From Fragum whitleyi (lineage: Eukaryota; Mollusca; Bivalvia; Cardiida; Cardiidae): DNA of 64,000 nucleotides. This document shows positions 1-12,600 of the stretch, piece by piece. Position 1 is the first letter of the stretch. Each line of letters starts with the position of its first letter. The DNA is taken from positions 36,836,912 through 36,900,911 of the forward strand of contig OX411548.1 in NCBI GenBank assembly GCA_948146395.1, read 5' to 3'. The notes below the pieces were generated by a model. That model was not told where the DNA came from. It did not search any database and worked only from the letters and a program-made list of their open reading frames with translations. A program made the position numbers and the translations under genes.

Positions 1-1301
1 CTCCCTAGATGACATACTAAAAGTAGGACAAAATCGGAAGACACATATTTTGATTTTTCCATACATTTTGATACCCACTAGTTATGCATGTAATACAACC
101 AATTTAATGAGCATATTGTATGATATATCTGGAATAAAACTGATTTGCGCCAGCAAAACAAATCAAATATCATTTGAATTACCTCTAGACAATAAACCAC
201 AACTTTTGTTAATTGATTGAGTAAAATGTATGACATTTTCAACATTAAAAGACAAATTCAAATTAATCTTACCCCACCCACTTGATTAAACATTAGAATG
301 GATAGAAAAATAGCTTCTGGTATTGAAACATTTTCATATATACCCTTGTCAACAAATTTAAAACAATATTGTTTTATTGGATTGATCTATTTGTATGTCT
401 GTCTATCCCACAGGCAATTGTTTTGTGACAAAAGACCATGTATCCAACATTGCTCATGAAAACTCACCTATTAGTCACTGAATTTAAATTTTGTTACTTC
501 CTAAGTCATAAATAATTATTTTGAAAACATTGTTATCAGCTTATTTTTTCTTGATAATCTTCCTTTTCATTGTTACCAGATTGTGTAAAATATGACGGGT
601 ATGGTGAGAGTTGGTGAGGTACATGACTAGTTTGACACTTTGTCTTATATAATAACGCACATTTGTGTATTTGACGAAAATTGGATAATTAAATTGCCTG
701 TGATCTGTCTGTCTAAGAATGATTTACTGACACTTCAATTCCAAACATTCAAAATGAAGATATATGTGTCACTAATCTAGTGCTACATTTCTTTTTTAAT
801 TTAGTATAACAATGACACAAAGGACCTTTTAAAATTCTGAAATTACCTTACCTAAAACTTTAAGACGCTTTGCAAAAGTAAGATACGACAATAAAACGGT
901 GGTCATTTGATAACCTTAAAGGGGGTTACCACAACTGCATTAAGATCAAATTTCATATGGTAAATTTTGTTGTAATTTCATATACATTAAAAATCAAAAG
1001 TTTTTCGGTTGTACAAACTTGTCTAATCTTAGTAATAATATGTCTTAAACTTTAACCCATAGAAGCCTAAAAAATATACTTCATTATTTGTCTTGGATGG
1101 CATTCTAATAACGATTAACCCAAATTGTTCTCCAGGTTCTCTAATTAAATGACTTTTGGTTAAAATTTTCATAATTATTCTTCTTTTTTTCTTACATTAA
1201 TCAAAATCAAAGAATAAAATGGTAGAAATTGGAAATGGTTTCTTACAACACCTAATTAACATTATTTTCATCAAGACAAGTTATTTCAAGTTTCCTTGGT
1301 T
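1..1301. other. AT-rich tract, no gene seen
   Basis: AT-rich non-coding DNA with short homopolymer runs and no recognisable exon or repeat. It is probably intron or 5' flank of the receptor kinase gene further along, but nothing in it proves that. Confidence 0.4.
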
Positions 1302-1468
1302 TGAATGGGGGTGTTATACCGTTTTCAACAATCTCTCATTTATATCGCGGAGGCAGCAGCACCTTACAATGGATTCCTGATATTCTCACACCAGTACCAC
1401 CATTACATCCTTTCCTAGCCTGCAGCTGCTTTTCCACATCAGTCTACGATTATCAACCCATTTGGTAT
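1302..1468 (-). mobile_element. SINE family 1 copy, headless, reverse strand
   Basis: Read on the minus strand this matches the body of the tRNA-headed SINE at 16018-16298 and 26985-27260: a GGGTTGATAATCGTAGAC block, a 'gcagctgcaggctaggaaaggatg' block, then 'gtactggtgtgaga' and 'ggaatccattg' blocks, ending in 'ccccattcaa'. The tRNA-like head is missing, which fits 5' truncation during target-primed reverse transcription. A 61-codon open frame here is incidental. Confidence 0.75.
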
Positions 1469-2465
1469 TTCAAGAACATAATATGAAATTGATATAACTT
1501 TATCAACAAAACTAGTAGATAATTGAGAATTGTTACGGATGGGGTCCTTAATATTTTTCAAAAATTATAAAAAAAACCTACATGTATTCTTTTTCATCTC
1601 GTGGAAATATACTACACAAATTTGCTAGGGGGTCAAATTCACAAACCTGTTGAATCATTTCTTGATTCATGTTTAATTTATTAGCCCGTGATCAAGTCAA
1701 CTAATTTAATACTAAGATTGAGGTTTATTGAACTTTTTTTTAAATCAAAGCGTTTTTCAACCATTTTAAATCTTATGCCTCGCAATATAGAGGGAGTTTG
1801 TAATCGTTCTGCATGGTATACCAGGAGAAATTCGTTAGACAACTTCATTCCAAATGAAAATATATGCCTCACTTAGTCTCATTCTAGTAACTTTGATATA
1901 CAAATTGTTTGTGAACATTCATTTGGTGAAAAATTTTGAAGCATAAGCTTATTATCATTTGATCTTCATTCATTTTTAAAGGAATATTGGCATTACATTA
2001 TCACAAGGTTTTGAATCATTTCATATTTTTACTACTAGTAAAGCATATACTCTCTTCGTATAGTGTTTAAATCAATGACGAATACTTATCCACATCAAAA
2101 TTAGTTAATTGAGTATTGTTTTAAATAAAAATCAAAACTTCTAATGAATTGGCAATCAGAGCACTTTATTTCAAATTCATTTCGATGCCATTCTTCAATC
2201 TAACACGTTATGTTTTGAGAAATGTTTTTAAAACTTGTCAAATGACAAACAAAACCTGTTCCCTAAGTCATTGATGTGATGCATCTGTTTAAAAATTTTC
2301 AATTCAAACTTTCCTAGCGCCTAATATGAAAATATCAAAATCTAAAACGCAAACTTTTGACATTCACAGTTTAGCTTAGTTTGTCAATTAGCTTGTAAAA
2401 TAAGCATTTGAATGGGACCAGCATCACCTTAAATTCGAAAGAACCAGTACCAGACAATTCCACTG
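1469..2465. other. AT-rich tract, nothing recognised
   Basis: No exon, RNA gene or repeat shared with the rest of the window was seen. Confidence 0.4.
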
Positions 2466-2690
2466 TCGTCACAGCGCAGATGAATGTGCGCTGGGATTCC
2501 AATTACGGGTTTCAAGGTTCGATCTCTGACAACAGCACACCCTGTCTGACACTTGTATCAATTCAACGGGTAGATGATCGTAAAAAAATATATTCGATTA
2601 GAAAAATGTAGCCCTGTCAGGAATTCCCTGGTAGTAGCGATGAGAAAAATACCAGGAATCATGGTTAGGTCCTCTGTTTGCAGTGTGATG
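2466..2690 (+). mobile_element. SINE family 1 copy, degenerate, with tRNA-like head
   Basis: The head has an A-box-like start (cagcgcag...gtgcgctggg), an anticodon-loop-like 'ggattccaatt' and a B box 'GGTTCGATC'. The body follows with eroded versions of the family blocks ('gggtagatgatcgtaaa', 'aaataccaggaatcatggttaggt'). It is too diverged to be a working tRNA gene or an active SINE. Confidence 0.65.
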
Positions 2691-4746
2691 AAATTGTTAC
2701 TACAGATGTTAAATCCTTTTCCGAACAAACAGGTGAACTGTTATCGGCTTTGAATTTAAAAAAAAGTATTAAATTTGTGTGAATCTTTTGCTTTTGAAAA
2801 TATAAAATAGCTTCAAGGTAAAAATTTGTTAAAATAACTTAGATTATTTTTTAAAAAGATATCTCGTCCAAAACATTCAGCCCTAAAGTTTAAGCATATC
2901 AAATCTAGCAATTGTTTATAATCATTAGGTCAAACTAGTGTGTTCTTGCAACATGTTTTCACATAATACTAGCATTATCCCTACTAGGCTACTTTTGGTG
3001 TGGAAAATGGGATTTTTTTATCATATAGTTACTCCCCCCTCTCCCTCCAAACTTATATACATGAATGTCTTTGTGCTTTGTATAGCACTAGGTGTAGCTC
3101 AAATTCCATAATAGGATGAGGCAAAAAGACAAATCCATGGCTCTAATGGTAAGATACAAATAAGTAAAACTATTTCTCAGAGAGAATTTATTTATTTTCA
3201 AAATGCAGTTTAACTCTCATGTACAACAGACGGACAGCCCATGAAAAACGTCATTCTTGTATATTCTTAAGAACATGTCAACCCAAGATTATATCTAAAG
3301 GTTTAGATAAAATTAAATCTAAATATATAAGTTTTGGAATTTTTTTATGTGCTAAATAAGACTGGTGAATATATCTACAACTATTCCTAGTTACACTTGC
3401 TCACCTAAATTGTTGTACATGGGGGAGGGAAAGGACGGGGGTGGGGGGTGGTGTAAAAAGGTTCAAATCGACTTTGACTTGGACATTGAATAGACTTTGG
3501 TCTGTTAAAAATGTTTCAGACCTATTTCATGAAGCCAATGTCCCTTTTTTACCAAAGTGACCATTTTCTACTACTTTGCAATGTTAAAGTGAGTGGGTGG
3601 GGTAAGATGTTTTACAAATTATCTCTAAAACCGACCAAATAACAAAGAATATCCTACTTTCGATAAACGAATAACTTATTACAATCCACTACATGGCTTT
3701 TGGTATACCGACAACTTCTACTTTTGATTTAAACATGTTTTCTGTCAAAAAGTCTTTATAGGTTAAGTTGGGGAAAATTTTATGATAAAAATCGCGAAAA
3801 ATTTAAAATACGTATCTTCCGATTTTGTCTTACTTTATATATGTTAAATGGGTATGTCTATGGATGTCAGAAAACACAACATTGTTTTTGTTGGAATTTG
3901 TTTTGGGTCCTACCATAATTTGACTGGACTATACGCCCTTGAAACATAAAATCCTCATTGAATTTATATTTCAGATATTTTCTTACCAGCATCAATAAAA
4001 ACTTAAGATATCTAATATTGACCAGTAAATCTCATTTAAAGAAAAGTCACTGAAATGGTCCAAGTTAAGTGATGAAGTGTATTAATCATATGCACAGAGA
4101 ATAGAAGTGTTAATGATGATTTTGTTCTCAGTGGGTGGGGGAAGTGAGTAAATGAGATGTGCCAATTATGACTACTGGGAGAGAGCTACTGATTGGTTAC
4201 TGAAAGGATTGTCTTATCTCTTTTAAATGTCACAACCAATCAGTGTCCAGATTAAACCTTATCTATTCAGTCAGCATCTGGTATCTTGATTAGGGAAAAG
4301 TGTTGATATATTATTGCAGGAGATAATTTTGGGCAATGAAAATTAAAGCTATTGTGAGGGCTGTGCATATAAATATATTAGCACAATCAATTACTATGTG
4401 CTTAACTCTTTGATTTATATTTCATATTTATTTTAATCATTCTGATCAAATTTTGATTTTGGAAAAGAATTAAAGTATTGGTAAAAATAAATTATTGATA
4501 TAAATTTTCAATTGCCATATCTCAAATATGATATGAGAATCTGCATGATAACTCAAATAAACTCATTAATGTAACATCCCCATTTTACATGTATATTCAT
4601 TGTATTCAGAGTTTTTGAAAATCGTCCATAAAGCTGGTAAGGTATTTTGACTTAAATCAAAAACAATATATAGTTCTTTGTATCTAGATGCTAAATTTTC
4701 TTGCCTCCTGAAGTGTAAAAAAAATGAACATATGATTTAGCAGTCA
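2691..4746. other. AT-rich tract, nothing recognised
   Basis: No coding-like segment or family repeat seen. There is a short G-rich stretch near 3420-3455 and several poly-A/T runs. Confidence 0.35.
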
Positions 4747-4972
4747 TGAAGTCCCACAAGTGCCGACCACAAAGTTATCTATATCTGGTGTACCCGCTGT
4801 TGAGGAGTGTAGCAAGGCTCTCGGCTCCTCTCTGATAACATCAGAAATGTCGAGTGTTCTCAAAGATAAACTGATTTTACATAGCAGAGTCTTATCAGTC
4901 ATCTTGAATGTACATATCTCATGTACCTTGAATCGAGCCAGCATCATTGAGAGATGGAATTTAAGGTTCTAG
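4747..4972 (+). other. Coding-like segment of unknown identity
   Basis: About 225 bases of more balanced composition than the surroundings, open without stop in a + frame from about 4747 to the TAG at 4970. The minus strand is open over the same stretch, so direction is uncertain. A possible acceptor 'gatttagcag' lies just upstream at 4741-4742, but no matching donor or domain was recognised. It does not look like an Ig domain, so it is not offered as a missing receptor exon. It could be an old gene or retroelement fragment. Confidence 0.2.
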
Positions 4973-6295
4973 AATTATTTATTTACATACTTTTGATCTT
5001 CTATTCATAGTATGATTGCATTGCATTCCAAAGAATTATATTTATGGAATCCTAAATGGGTTATTAATAGAATCCTACCTGGTTTAATTGGTCACATAAT
5101 ATGAAGGTCCTTAAAGAAAGTTTCAGTGATTCAGTTTACAACAAAAGAAAATCATATGAAATAAAGTGTTTGCTTAATAACTATAAACTGTTATATTTGT
5201 ACATATTACTTATGATTCAATCTTTTTGAATACTTTAAAGAAGTCTTAGTGCAGTATCAGAATTTTATGACGAGGGATTAATATAGGGTTAATTTAGATT
5301 TTTGAGGGCGCTAACATGTGCAGAGACACCGAAAAATGGTTTAATGCCTGAGTGCAAAGTAAATATTAACGCCTGAAAAAATGTGATTTGACCCTAGTAT
5401 TGCATAAAAAGAAAGACTATAGTATTTTTTTAAACAGAAATCGCAAAATAATTCATTGGAACACCTTAAAACTAGCTCCAAAACTGACAATGTGTCGGAC
5501 AAATTGCTTTATGCATTGCGCTGTCACTTGTTTACACCAATGTTGCTTGGTAAAGTAATGATGTCATAAAAATTGATGTGGGAATAGGATAAACGTCTTT
5601 ATTAATGCTCTACATAAATGATAATCAAAGAAACTGATAAAGTATATAGGTCCTGACTGAGGATATTTAAGTGAAAAAGCTGGGCCTTAACGCCACATGA
5701 ATTTACTTATTAATCTACGTATTCTCCCGTTTAGGTCTGGTGTTTGTCCATTAATATATGCCTATAATGACCTGAAAATGCACATTTTATGCAATAATGA
5801 CTCTTGAATTTCAAAGGTCAGCCCTTAAAACCCTGGGTACTGCATCGACAACCAAAAAGGGTTTTACCATGGCATGTATTGTGCTGAAGGGTTAAGCTCC
5901 TCTCCAAGAAGTTGAGTTATGAATAAAAGTAATAATTGTCGCACATTATTCTGGTGTTCTTGTCTGTTAGCCCTTGAAGGAAATGACATTTGAGAGAAAG
6001 GGGCCAAAAGTCCCTTTGAAGCCAATAGTTTAGATGCCTGCTGCCTGGAAAACAATACTAGCAGGTATGAAAGGTCAGATTTGGGTCTCATTATTCCTTT
6101 GTTTCAAGCCATCTTTCCCTCATCTTAATTAAGTGTTTGGTTATCATTTATAATGAGCTATTCTTCTTGTGAATGGGCTTGTTATATTGACTTTCAGACT
6201 GCCACATTAATGACTGGTCCAAAGAAGTTGCCAACAACATTTTAAGTTCATAAAGAAATGGAAAGTAATTATCTTCTATCGTTTGCAAAAAACAC
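4973..6295. other. AT-rich tract, nothing recognised
   Basis: No supported gene or repeat family. A 75-codon minus-strand frame at 5864-6091 has no splice context or recognisable product. Confidence 0.35.
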
Positions 6296-7245
6296 CGGGA
6301 ATATTTAGCTCACCTGAGCACAAAATGCTCAAGTTGAGCTATGATTCGATTAATTACCGTCCATCAAATGTCCTTTGTCTGTCCACCATCAACAATTTCT
6401 TTAAACATCTTCTCCGCCTAAACCACTGGTTGAATCAAGCTGAAACTCGGCAGGGAAGTTCCTTGGGTGAAGCTCTACCAAAGCTGTTAAAAGAATTCAA
6501 TTCCATCAAAAACTGTGGTTTTAATGGTAATAGAGACACTAAAATTGTCAAAAATCTTACAAGAATTTCTTCTCTTCCTAAATCACAGGGCCATTCAAGC
6601 TGAAACTTTGTAGAGATGATCCTTAGATGAAACTCTACCACAAGAATTAAATTCCATCAAAAACTCTGGTTTCCATCAAACAGTTACGAGACCGAAACTT
6701 CCTGAAAATCTTAGAAAAATTTCTTCTCCTTCTAAACCACTGAGCCAATCACTGTGAAACTTCCATCAAAAACTCTGGTTTCCATGGTAATAGAAATTTA
6801 AGCCAAACATCCTAAAATCTTAGAAAAAAATCATCTCTTCCTAAACCATTGGGACAATTAAGCTGAAACTTGGTAAGGATGTGTATCTGGGGCAAAGCTT
6901 TACAAAGATTGTCAAAAACTCAGGTTCCCATGGTATTGGAAAGGCCAAAAATTGTTGAAAATTGTTAAAAAAAAAATTTTCCTACTAAACCATTGGGCCA
7001 ATCAATCTGAAACTTGGCAGGGATATTCTTAGGGTGTAGCTGTGTTAAGTTGTTAAAATCATTCAATTCCATCAATAACTATGCTATGGTAACAGAAAGG
7101 TTGGAAATTTAAGAAAATTATAAACAATCTCTGGTACTTATAACATGGTAGACAAGTTTTGTGTTGACTTACTCAAGTGAGCAATATAGGACCATCGCGC
7201 AAGTTTTGTGTTGACTTACTCAGGTGAGCAATATAGGACCATCAT
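6296..7245 (+). repeat. Pearl-like element with tandem core units
   Basis: Opens with 'ttagctcacctgagcac' followed by an inverted 'tgctcaagttgagct', then a 'gtccaccatcaacaa' lead-in. About five diverged 110-170-bp units follow, each with 'aaaccactgg..caa' and 'agctgaaacttgg'. It closes with 'caggtgagcaatataggacc', itself duplicated at 7170-7250. The same ends occur at 29014 and 30680. The 106-codon frame inside is repeat-derived. Confidence 0.6.
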
Positions 7246-7873
7246 GATCCTCATATTTTAGCTTATTGTTCATGATAGTCAATAAATGTTTAACTGAGAG
7301 ATGTCGCTTGTCTGACTCTCTAGTCTTAAAAAAGGGAAGCAACACACTAGTAACTCAATCCAGAAGAAATGCATGTACTACTCTTGCAGCCCTAATCTGT
7401 TACTTTGAATGACTGATTGAAGATGATGCGATTCAAAGAAGTATGAACTATTATACATTTAACATGCTGTTCACAGCATTTTCTGCTTTACTCAAAGTTT
7501 TGCCAGACAGTATAAAGATTAGCCTGTACAGATGTGCAGTCTTAACTTAAGCCACACTCACTGCTGCATGTCCATGTCCAATGAAATGTCCCAGATATTA
7601 GTTATTTGTTTTAAAACAAATTTCGAAATCAGAAGGATAAGGGCTACAGTGTTGTATAACAGGGAAAATGTAAGTGGAAACAAAAAATCCAACATATTTA
7701 TAATTCAGTAAACAATATTGCTATCTGTCAAAGATTATACAAAGAAATGAAAATGAGTTTACTCACTCTTAATGCACAATATTATTCATCAAATATGTGT
7801 CATTTAATGCAGTTTTATCACCACTTGATGTGTCCTTGGTATATAATTATGTTGGAAGATTATGTTGTCTTAG
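7246..7873. other. Intergenic/intronic tract with one hairpin core
   Basis: Mostly unique AT-rich sequence. At 7515-7548 it carries one copy of the recurrent 'agcctgtacagatgtgcagt' hairpin core discussed in the findings. Confidence 0.35.
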
Positions 7874-8114
7874 CTCTTGTCATGCTGATCCTGGAATATT
7901 CCTACTTTGGCAAAAGGTATGGACAAAGATCAGCCTGCACATATGTGCAGCCTGATCTTAGTTCATACCACCTGATTTCCCTTTTTAAACCAGAAAGAAA
8001 TTAAACTTGTATTTTCTAAATTAAATGCTTGATCACAATTAGGAAATACAGAGCTTTCAGTACTTTGATTTCAATGTAATTTTGCAAAGTTTATTTTATT
8101 CAGCATGATAAGGG
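7874..8114 (+). mobile_element. TTAA-flanked MITE (CTCTTGTCATGCTGA ends)
   Basis: Ends 'ctcttgtcatgctga' and 'tcagcatgataaggg' form a terminal inverted repeat. The right flank is TTAA and the left is TTAG. A better-preserved copy is at 34993-35232. Inside are the hairpin core 'gatcagcctgcacatatgtg' (7928-7947) and, near the right end, 'ttcagtactttgatttca'. CCCTT/AAGGG termini at TTAA sites are typical of piggyBac-type targets, so this is inferred to be a non-autonomous relative. Confidence 0.65.
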
Positions 8115-8244
8115 TTAATTATTACCGCTCTTAGTAATCCTCACACAGTTTGACATGCTGAATGAAATTGAATTAGAAAATTATACTAGTATTGGAATGT
8201 TTTCTTTTTTAAAAAGTTTTTTTTTGGCCTTGGCTTGGCTCTGT

Positions 8245-8885
8245 CTGGAAAAAACCCACATTCTTTTGCCATCTTCTTGGTTTACATAGTTGTTGGCATG
8301 GGGTGACAAACTTTAACCTTGGTCATATATCTGTTGTGTGTGAAGCAATCTTTATGAAACTTGGCATGTGTGTTCACCATCAAATAGCTATCCATACTAT
8401 CTGTCATTGGGGATAATTCTGAAAGTATTTTTGTGAGAGTTATGCCTCTTTTTCAACTTAGATTTTTAGCTCCATTGAATGAAGTCCGGCGTGCAATTTT
8501 CATGGCCCTTTGTCCTTTGTGCGCCTGTCCATCCATCTGTGTGTGCGTAAACATTTTCTTTTATCATCTTCTTCTCTTCGACCAAATTTCACAGGAATGA
8601 TGCTTAGGACATACTCTTTCAGATTTCTTCCATAAATCCTGATCAGACTGATAACTTGGGTGTTACTGGCTGTAGAGTCACCAAAAAGGGCCCCTTAGGA
8701 TGAAATATTAATAAATCTTCTCTGAAATTAATTACTGGTCAGAATTCAACCAAATTTCACAGGAAGGATGCTTAGGACATGCTCTTTTAGATTCCTTCTT
8801 TTAATCCTGATCAGGCTTTTAACTTGGGCTCTTATTATTACGTTTATGGGCAGTTACAACTGAAGCACACCTGCCATCAAAAATT
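8245..8885 (+). repeat. Degenerate pearl-like repeat
   Basis: Contains 'atgaaacttggcatgtgtgttcaccatcaaa' sequence related to 47585-47620, a 'gcgcctgtccatccatctg' lead-in, and two ~175-bp units sharing 'accaaatttcacaggaatgatgcttaggaca' (about 8581 and 8750). Boundaries are uncertain. Confidence 0.45.
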
Positions 8886-9081
8886 ATCCTTGATGGTCAA
8901 GCACACTTCTTATTTGATGTTAGGTTATACACTATTGATGTACGAGGTTGAGTGAGTGAGGCAAAGGTCAATTTTGATTACACAGGTTAGATGATGGACA
9001 AAATTGACCTTTGATCACCCACTGCAACTTGTACATCTATAGTCCACTATTCATGATGTTGAAAATAGTTTTTCCTTATAA

Positions 9082-9303
9082 CCCTTTCCTGTTTTTTAAA
9101 ATTTTGGACCTGACCAAATTCAAAGGTTTTGCAGACGAAAATCCAAAGTGGATTTAATTTGAAAAATTACCATTCAGTAGGGTAGAAAATAGTGTGGAAA
9201 AAAGAAGAAATTGCTTGTCAGAAGCAATTTCTTCTTTTTTCACAATGTTTTCTCAATCATAAAATCACAGGCACGTAAAAAGCAGGGATTAAACAGCAAA
9301 GGG
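9082..9303 (-). mobile_element. piggyBac-type MITE, family PB
   Basis: Ends 'CCCTTTCCTG' and 'CAGCAAAGGG'. The right TTAA is 9304-9307 and the left is ATAA. The middle holds an inverted pair 'gaagaaattgcttgtcag' / 'agaagcaatttcttcttt'. Copies are at 15040, 36155, 55636 and 56058. CCC ends at TTAA sites suggest a piggyBac-mobilised non-autonomous element; no transposase is present. Confidence 0.7.
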
Positions 9304-9468
9304 TTAAGGTAGTGGAACCGTAATAGTTCTGCAACTTTTCGGACCTCATGATCTTACACAATGTTGACCGAGGTTTCCTTGTGAAAATCACTAGGAAACC
9401 TTGGTTAACACTGTTAAGGTTTATTACTTCCGAAACGTTGCGGAACTATTACGGGTCCACTACCTTAA
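9304..9468. mobile_element. Palindromic foldback element, family PAL-A (copy 1)
   Basis: A ~165-bp near-complete palindrome from TTAAGGTAGTGG to CCACTACCTTAA. The arms carry 'accgtaatagttctgcaac' and its complement, with 'ccgaggtttcc' and 'ggaaaccttgg' near the centre. It shares its left TTAA with the neighbouring PB element. Seven copies in the window. Confidence 0.75.
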
Positions 9469-9889
9469 AGTTGATATAATTTAGCCGCATAGAACAAAGT
9501 GTGTTTCAGATTGATTGTATAAAGGATCAAGCATAAATCCAGCTGTTTGGATGTTGACAGACAAGAAGTGGTGTTGAAATCTCATTGTACACATGCATGA
9601 AAACTGCAGATTTCCTTTGAAACAATGTCTGCCCAGCCATTACAAAATCTCTCCTGGGGAATAAGTTTTTCCCATTCATTAACATGTTGTAATTGAACCA
9701 AAATCTGCAGATATTAGAAAAATTAGTATAAACATTTCATTGTTGGAAGTCAGACTTTTCACACTCTATACTGTGTTATTCCAATATTGAGAGGTCAGTG
9801 CATAACTAAAAATGTATAAGTGCTTATAGTTTTTTGTGGACCTCTCAAAATATATTGAGATTATTTATCAGTATCATTTTTGCACTGTT

Positions 9890-10135
9890 TATCAATAGAC
9901 CCCAGGTTCTATTCCCTACAGTAGCACTCATTCTTTCCGATTATTTGTCTCTCACCAATAGGTTGATAATCATAGGCCTATGTGAGATAGCAGCTAGAGG
10001 CTAGGAAAGATTGTGACAGTGGTACGGGTGCCAGAAATTCCAGACATCTATTGTAAGTTGCTCCAGCTGCCGTGATATAACTGAAAATTTGTTGAAAGCA
10101 GCATACAAATCCATTCAATTAATCAATAGACAATT
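9890..10135 (+). mobile_element. SINE family 1 copy, head truncated
   Basis: Begins near the B-box region (ggttctattccctacagtag), then has the family body: 'caataggttgataatcat', 'gatagcagctagaggctagg', 'ccagacatctattg', 'gatataactgaaaatttgttg', tail 'ccattcaattaatcaat'. Confidence 0.7.
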
Positions 10136-10248
10136 TAAGGACAAGAGTTGGGGTTTTGACTGTTCCTCACAATAACAGTTTAGTTTTATACTAATTCATA
10201 TTGCAACAAAAGCTTAAGCTTTGAATCACTTTTGAACACTGCAACCAG

Positions 10249-10672
10249 GACTGTGTTCAGGATAACAAAGAAATGCAAACTGTTTGTAGATTATACCCTG
10301 CTTTGCACTTGAGTGTATGTGCAAAGCAAGGTATAATTTGCAAACAGTTTGCACTGTTTTGTCATCCTGACAGCAGGGTAGGTGTTTTCACGTCCTGAGA
10401 ATAAGGCATTGACTTACAACCTCAACAGCTACCTTTTGAATTCTACTGCTGAGTCACCCAGGACTGTTCAGGACAACAAAATGGTGTAAACTGTTTGCAA
10501 ATTATACCCTGCTTTGCACATGAGTGTATGTACAAAGCAGGGTATAATTTGCAAATAGTTTGCACTGTTTTGTCATCCTGACAGCATGGTAGTAGGTGTT
10601 TTCACATCCTGAGAAAGGCAAAGACTTACAACCTCTAGAGCTATGTTTTGAATTCTACAGCTTGGTCATTCC
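10249..10672 (+). repeat. Two tandem ~210-bp units, each with a long hairpin
   Basis: Units at about 10249-10458 and 10459-10672. Each holds a hairpin whose arms read 'gcaaactgtttgcaaattataccctgc'-like and its complement around 'tttgcacatgagtgtatgtac', followed by 'gtcatcctgacagca', 'tgttttcacatcctgaga' and 'ttttgaattctac'. A related hairpin at 31848 is split by another element. Confidence 0.7.
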
Positions 10673-10679
10673 ACAAACA

Positions 10680-12049
10680 GACCCCCAGTTACAGGCTGGC
10701 TAGAGGCTTTGCATTGCACACATACAAAATTGTTGGAAATTTCACACACATGCTCAAATTATATAAGAGGTCTACTGCCAGTATTAGTTTGGCAAGAAAC
10801 TGAGTTTCTGTTTGCTATGCTCAATGAAGTACCATTAACATATCTGATAAATTTTTGTACAAGATCACTGCAGTTTTGCATCTGGCAGAGAACATATAAT
10901 GCAACTTTTGTTTTTTGTCGTAGATTGTTTTTACAGTTGCTTTGTTTAGATACTGGTATATATTGCTATATTACAGTCAGGTTTAAAACTTTCTTATCCC
11001 TTATTGTGAGTCTTAAGTCAAATTGACTTGAAACTTAATTTTGCAGTTATGTCAATTATAACAAAGAGCAGTGTACTGCAAGAACCGTAACCAAACCTTG
11101 CTTAAATTTTTACTTAATTTCCATTGTTGTTTTAACTTACTTGTTTAAAAATGGTTCAACAAAGCTCCCTTTACAGTTTGATTTTGATATTTAGGCTATT
11201 ATAGTCCTATTAGTGATTCATGAATGGAAATGATTTTTTTACAATTTACAGATTTCCTACTTATTGTCAAGAATTTCTACTTCATATCATCTTGTTTCTT
11301 TACCAGTCTGATTATATTTATAAACACCATGTATAATGTTTATGGAATGAGTGATATATTGCAGATTTTATCTTTATAGTATATCTTAAAAAGATCTTTG
11401 TCTACAAATGTTTATTATAATGTAAATTTGTTTGAAAACATACAAGTGCTTATAAACTTAACAAGAGTCTCTTTCTCTGGGGAGAATGGTATTTGGTATT
11501 GGTAATTATGCTAAATTCAGAAATAGGCGAAGTGTCTGATTGTATTGCTAATTAAATGGTAACATATAAGTCTTGTCCAAATTAGAAGTGGAGAAAGAAA
11601 TTGTCTTCAATTTGAAAAGTATGCTTCATATCAGGTAGAATGCATTTTGAGAACAGGAGCATTCAATAGCTCACTCATTTCAAGAAATTCCTCATTCACA
11701 CAATATTTTCCATGGCTGCATTTCTAGGCCTATGCAGGATTATGGCTTGCCTAATAATGGGGTAGGGCAAGCTGCATAGTTCGGCAGTCATTTTCCATGA
11801 ACTGTTTACAAAAGGGTAATTACAAGACAAAAATCATGAGCATTTCCTGTAAAAAAGTGATAAGAGACTGGTATCAGTGTATGTTACAGATTGTATCACT
11901 TTGACATGGCAAAAACAGGTGACACAGTCTATAACATCAGGGCAACTTGTCTCTGTAATAGTCATCAAATTCATGAAAATGGCCCTCAATTGTTTTCTGT
12001 TGGTAGTGTCAGATATCGGCTTAGCTCCCTTGAATTGTAGAGATTATTG
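10680..12049. other. Long AT-rich tract, no gene seen
   Basis: Mostly unique sequence. A 105-codon + frame at 10709-11026 has no domain and low-complexity composition. It begins near a 'gttggaaatttcacacacatgctca' stretch resembling an end of the GAGCC MITE family. Confidence 0.4.
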
Positions 12050-12231
12050 AAAGTATCGGACCCGTAATATCATTGTTCTGCAAAGTTTCCAAAGTCATGA
12101 GAATTGACTGTGTTAACCAAGGTTTCCATAGTATATGATTTCATTAGGGAACCTTGGTTAACATTGTCAAAAAACATCAATTCCAAAATGTTACAAAAAA
12201 ATAATTACTGGTATTGTATACACTACCTTAA
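12050..12231. mobile_element. PAL-A palindrome (copy 2)
   Basis: 'cggacccgtaat' at the left, 'cactaccttaa' at the right, with the central 'ccaaggtttcc' / 'gggaaccttggtt' pair. More diverged than copy 1. Confidence 0.65.
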
Positions 12232-12289
12232 TATTTCAGTTTTGCCTCTGTGACAAGACTTTAGCTAGTTCTAAGTTACTTGTGCATCT

Positions 12290-12600
12290 ATGAATGTACA
12301 ACATATCACAGTCATGGGGGTAAATAGATTATGAAATTTATACGCACTCAGAGGTGACCAACATAGAATATAAAGAGTAAAGGCAATATGTGGACTGTGA
12401 CAAAAGATGAATGTCCTCTGTTTGCTCCCCTTTTCTGTGATCGAGTGATGGTGAATAATCAAAACATCATAAGTACAGCTTGAATAAGCTGTAGTTTTGA
12501 TGGTATCATCATTTATCAACAACATTTTTTGAAAGATGATTTATTTCTATTACATACTTTCGTTATGTGGGTAATGGTAAATGGTAGTTACACCCTTGAC
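12290..12600 (+). repeat. Repeat with 'acagcttattaagctgt' hairpin
   Basis: The hairpin near 12465-12510 ('atcaaaacatcataag' / 'gtacagcttgaataagctgtag') with flanks 'tttatacgcactcagaggtg' and 'gtgacaaaagatgaatgtcc' recurs at 36720-36965 (inverted) and 48490-48765. Probably a MITE; ends not resolved. Confidence 0.55.

Noticed and set aside
4747..4972. Candidate Ig-domain exon of the receptor
   Set aside because: No Ig cysteine/tryptophan pattern and no donor in phase 2; left as unknown.
6283..6603. 106-codon ORF
   Set aside because: It lies in the tandem core of a pearl-like element.
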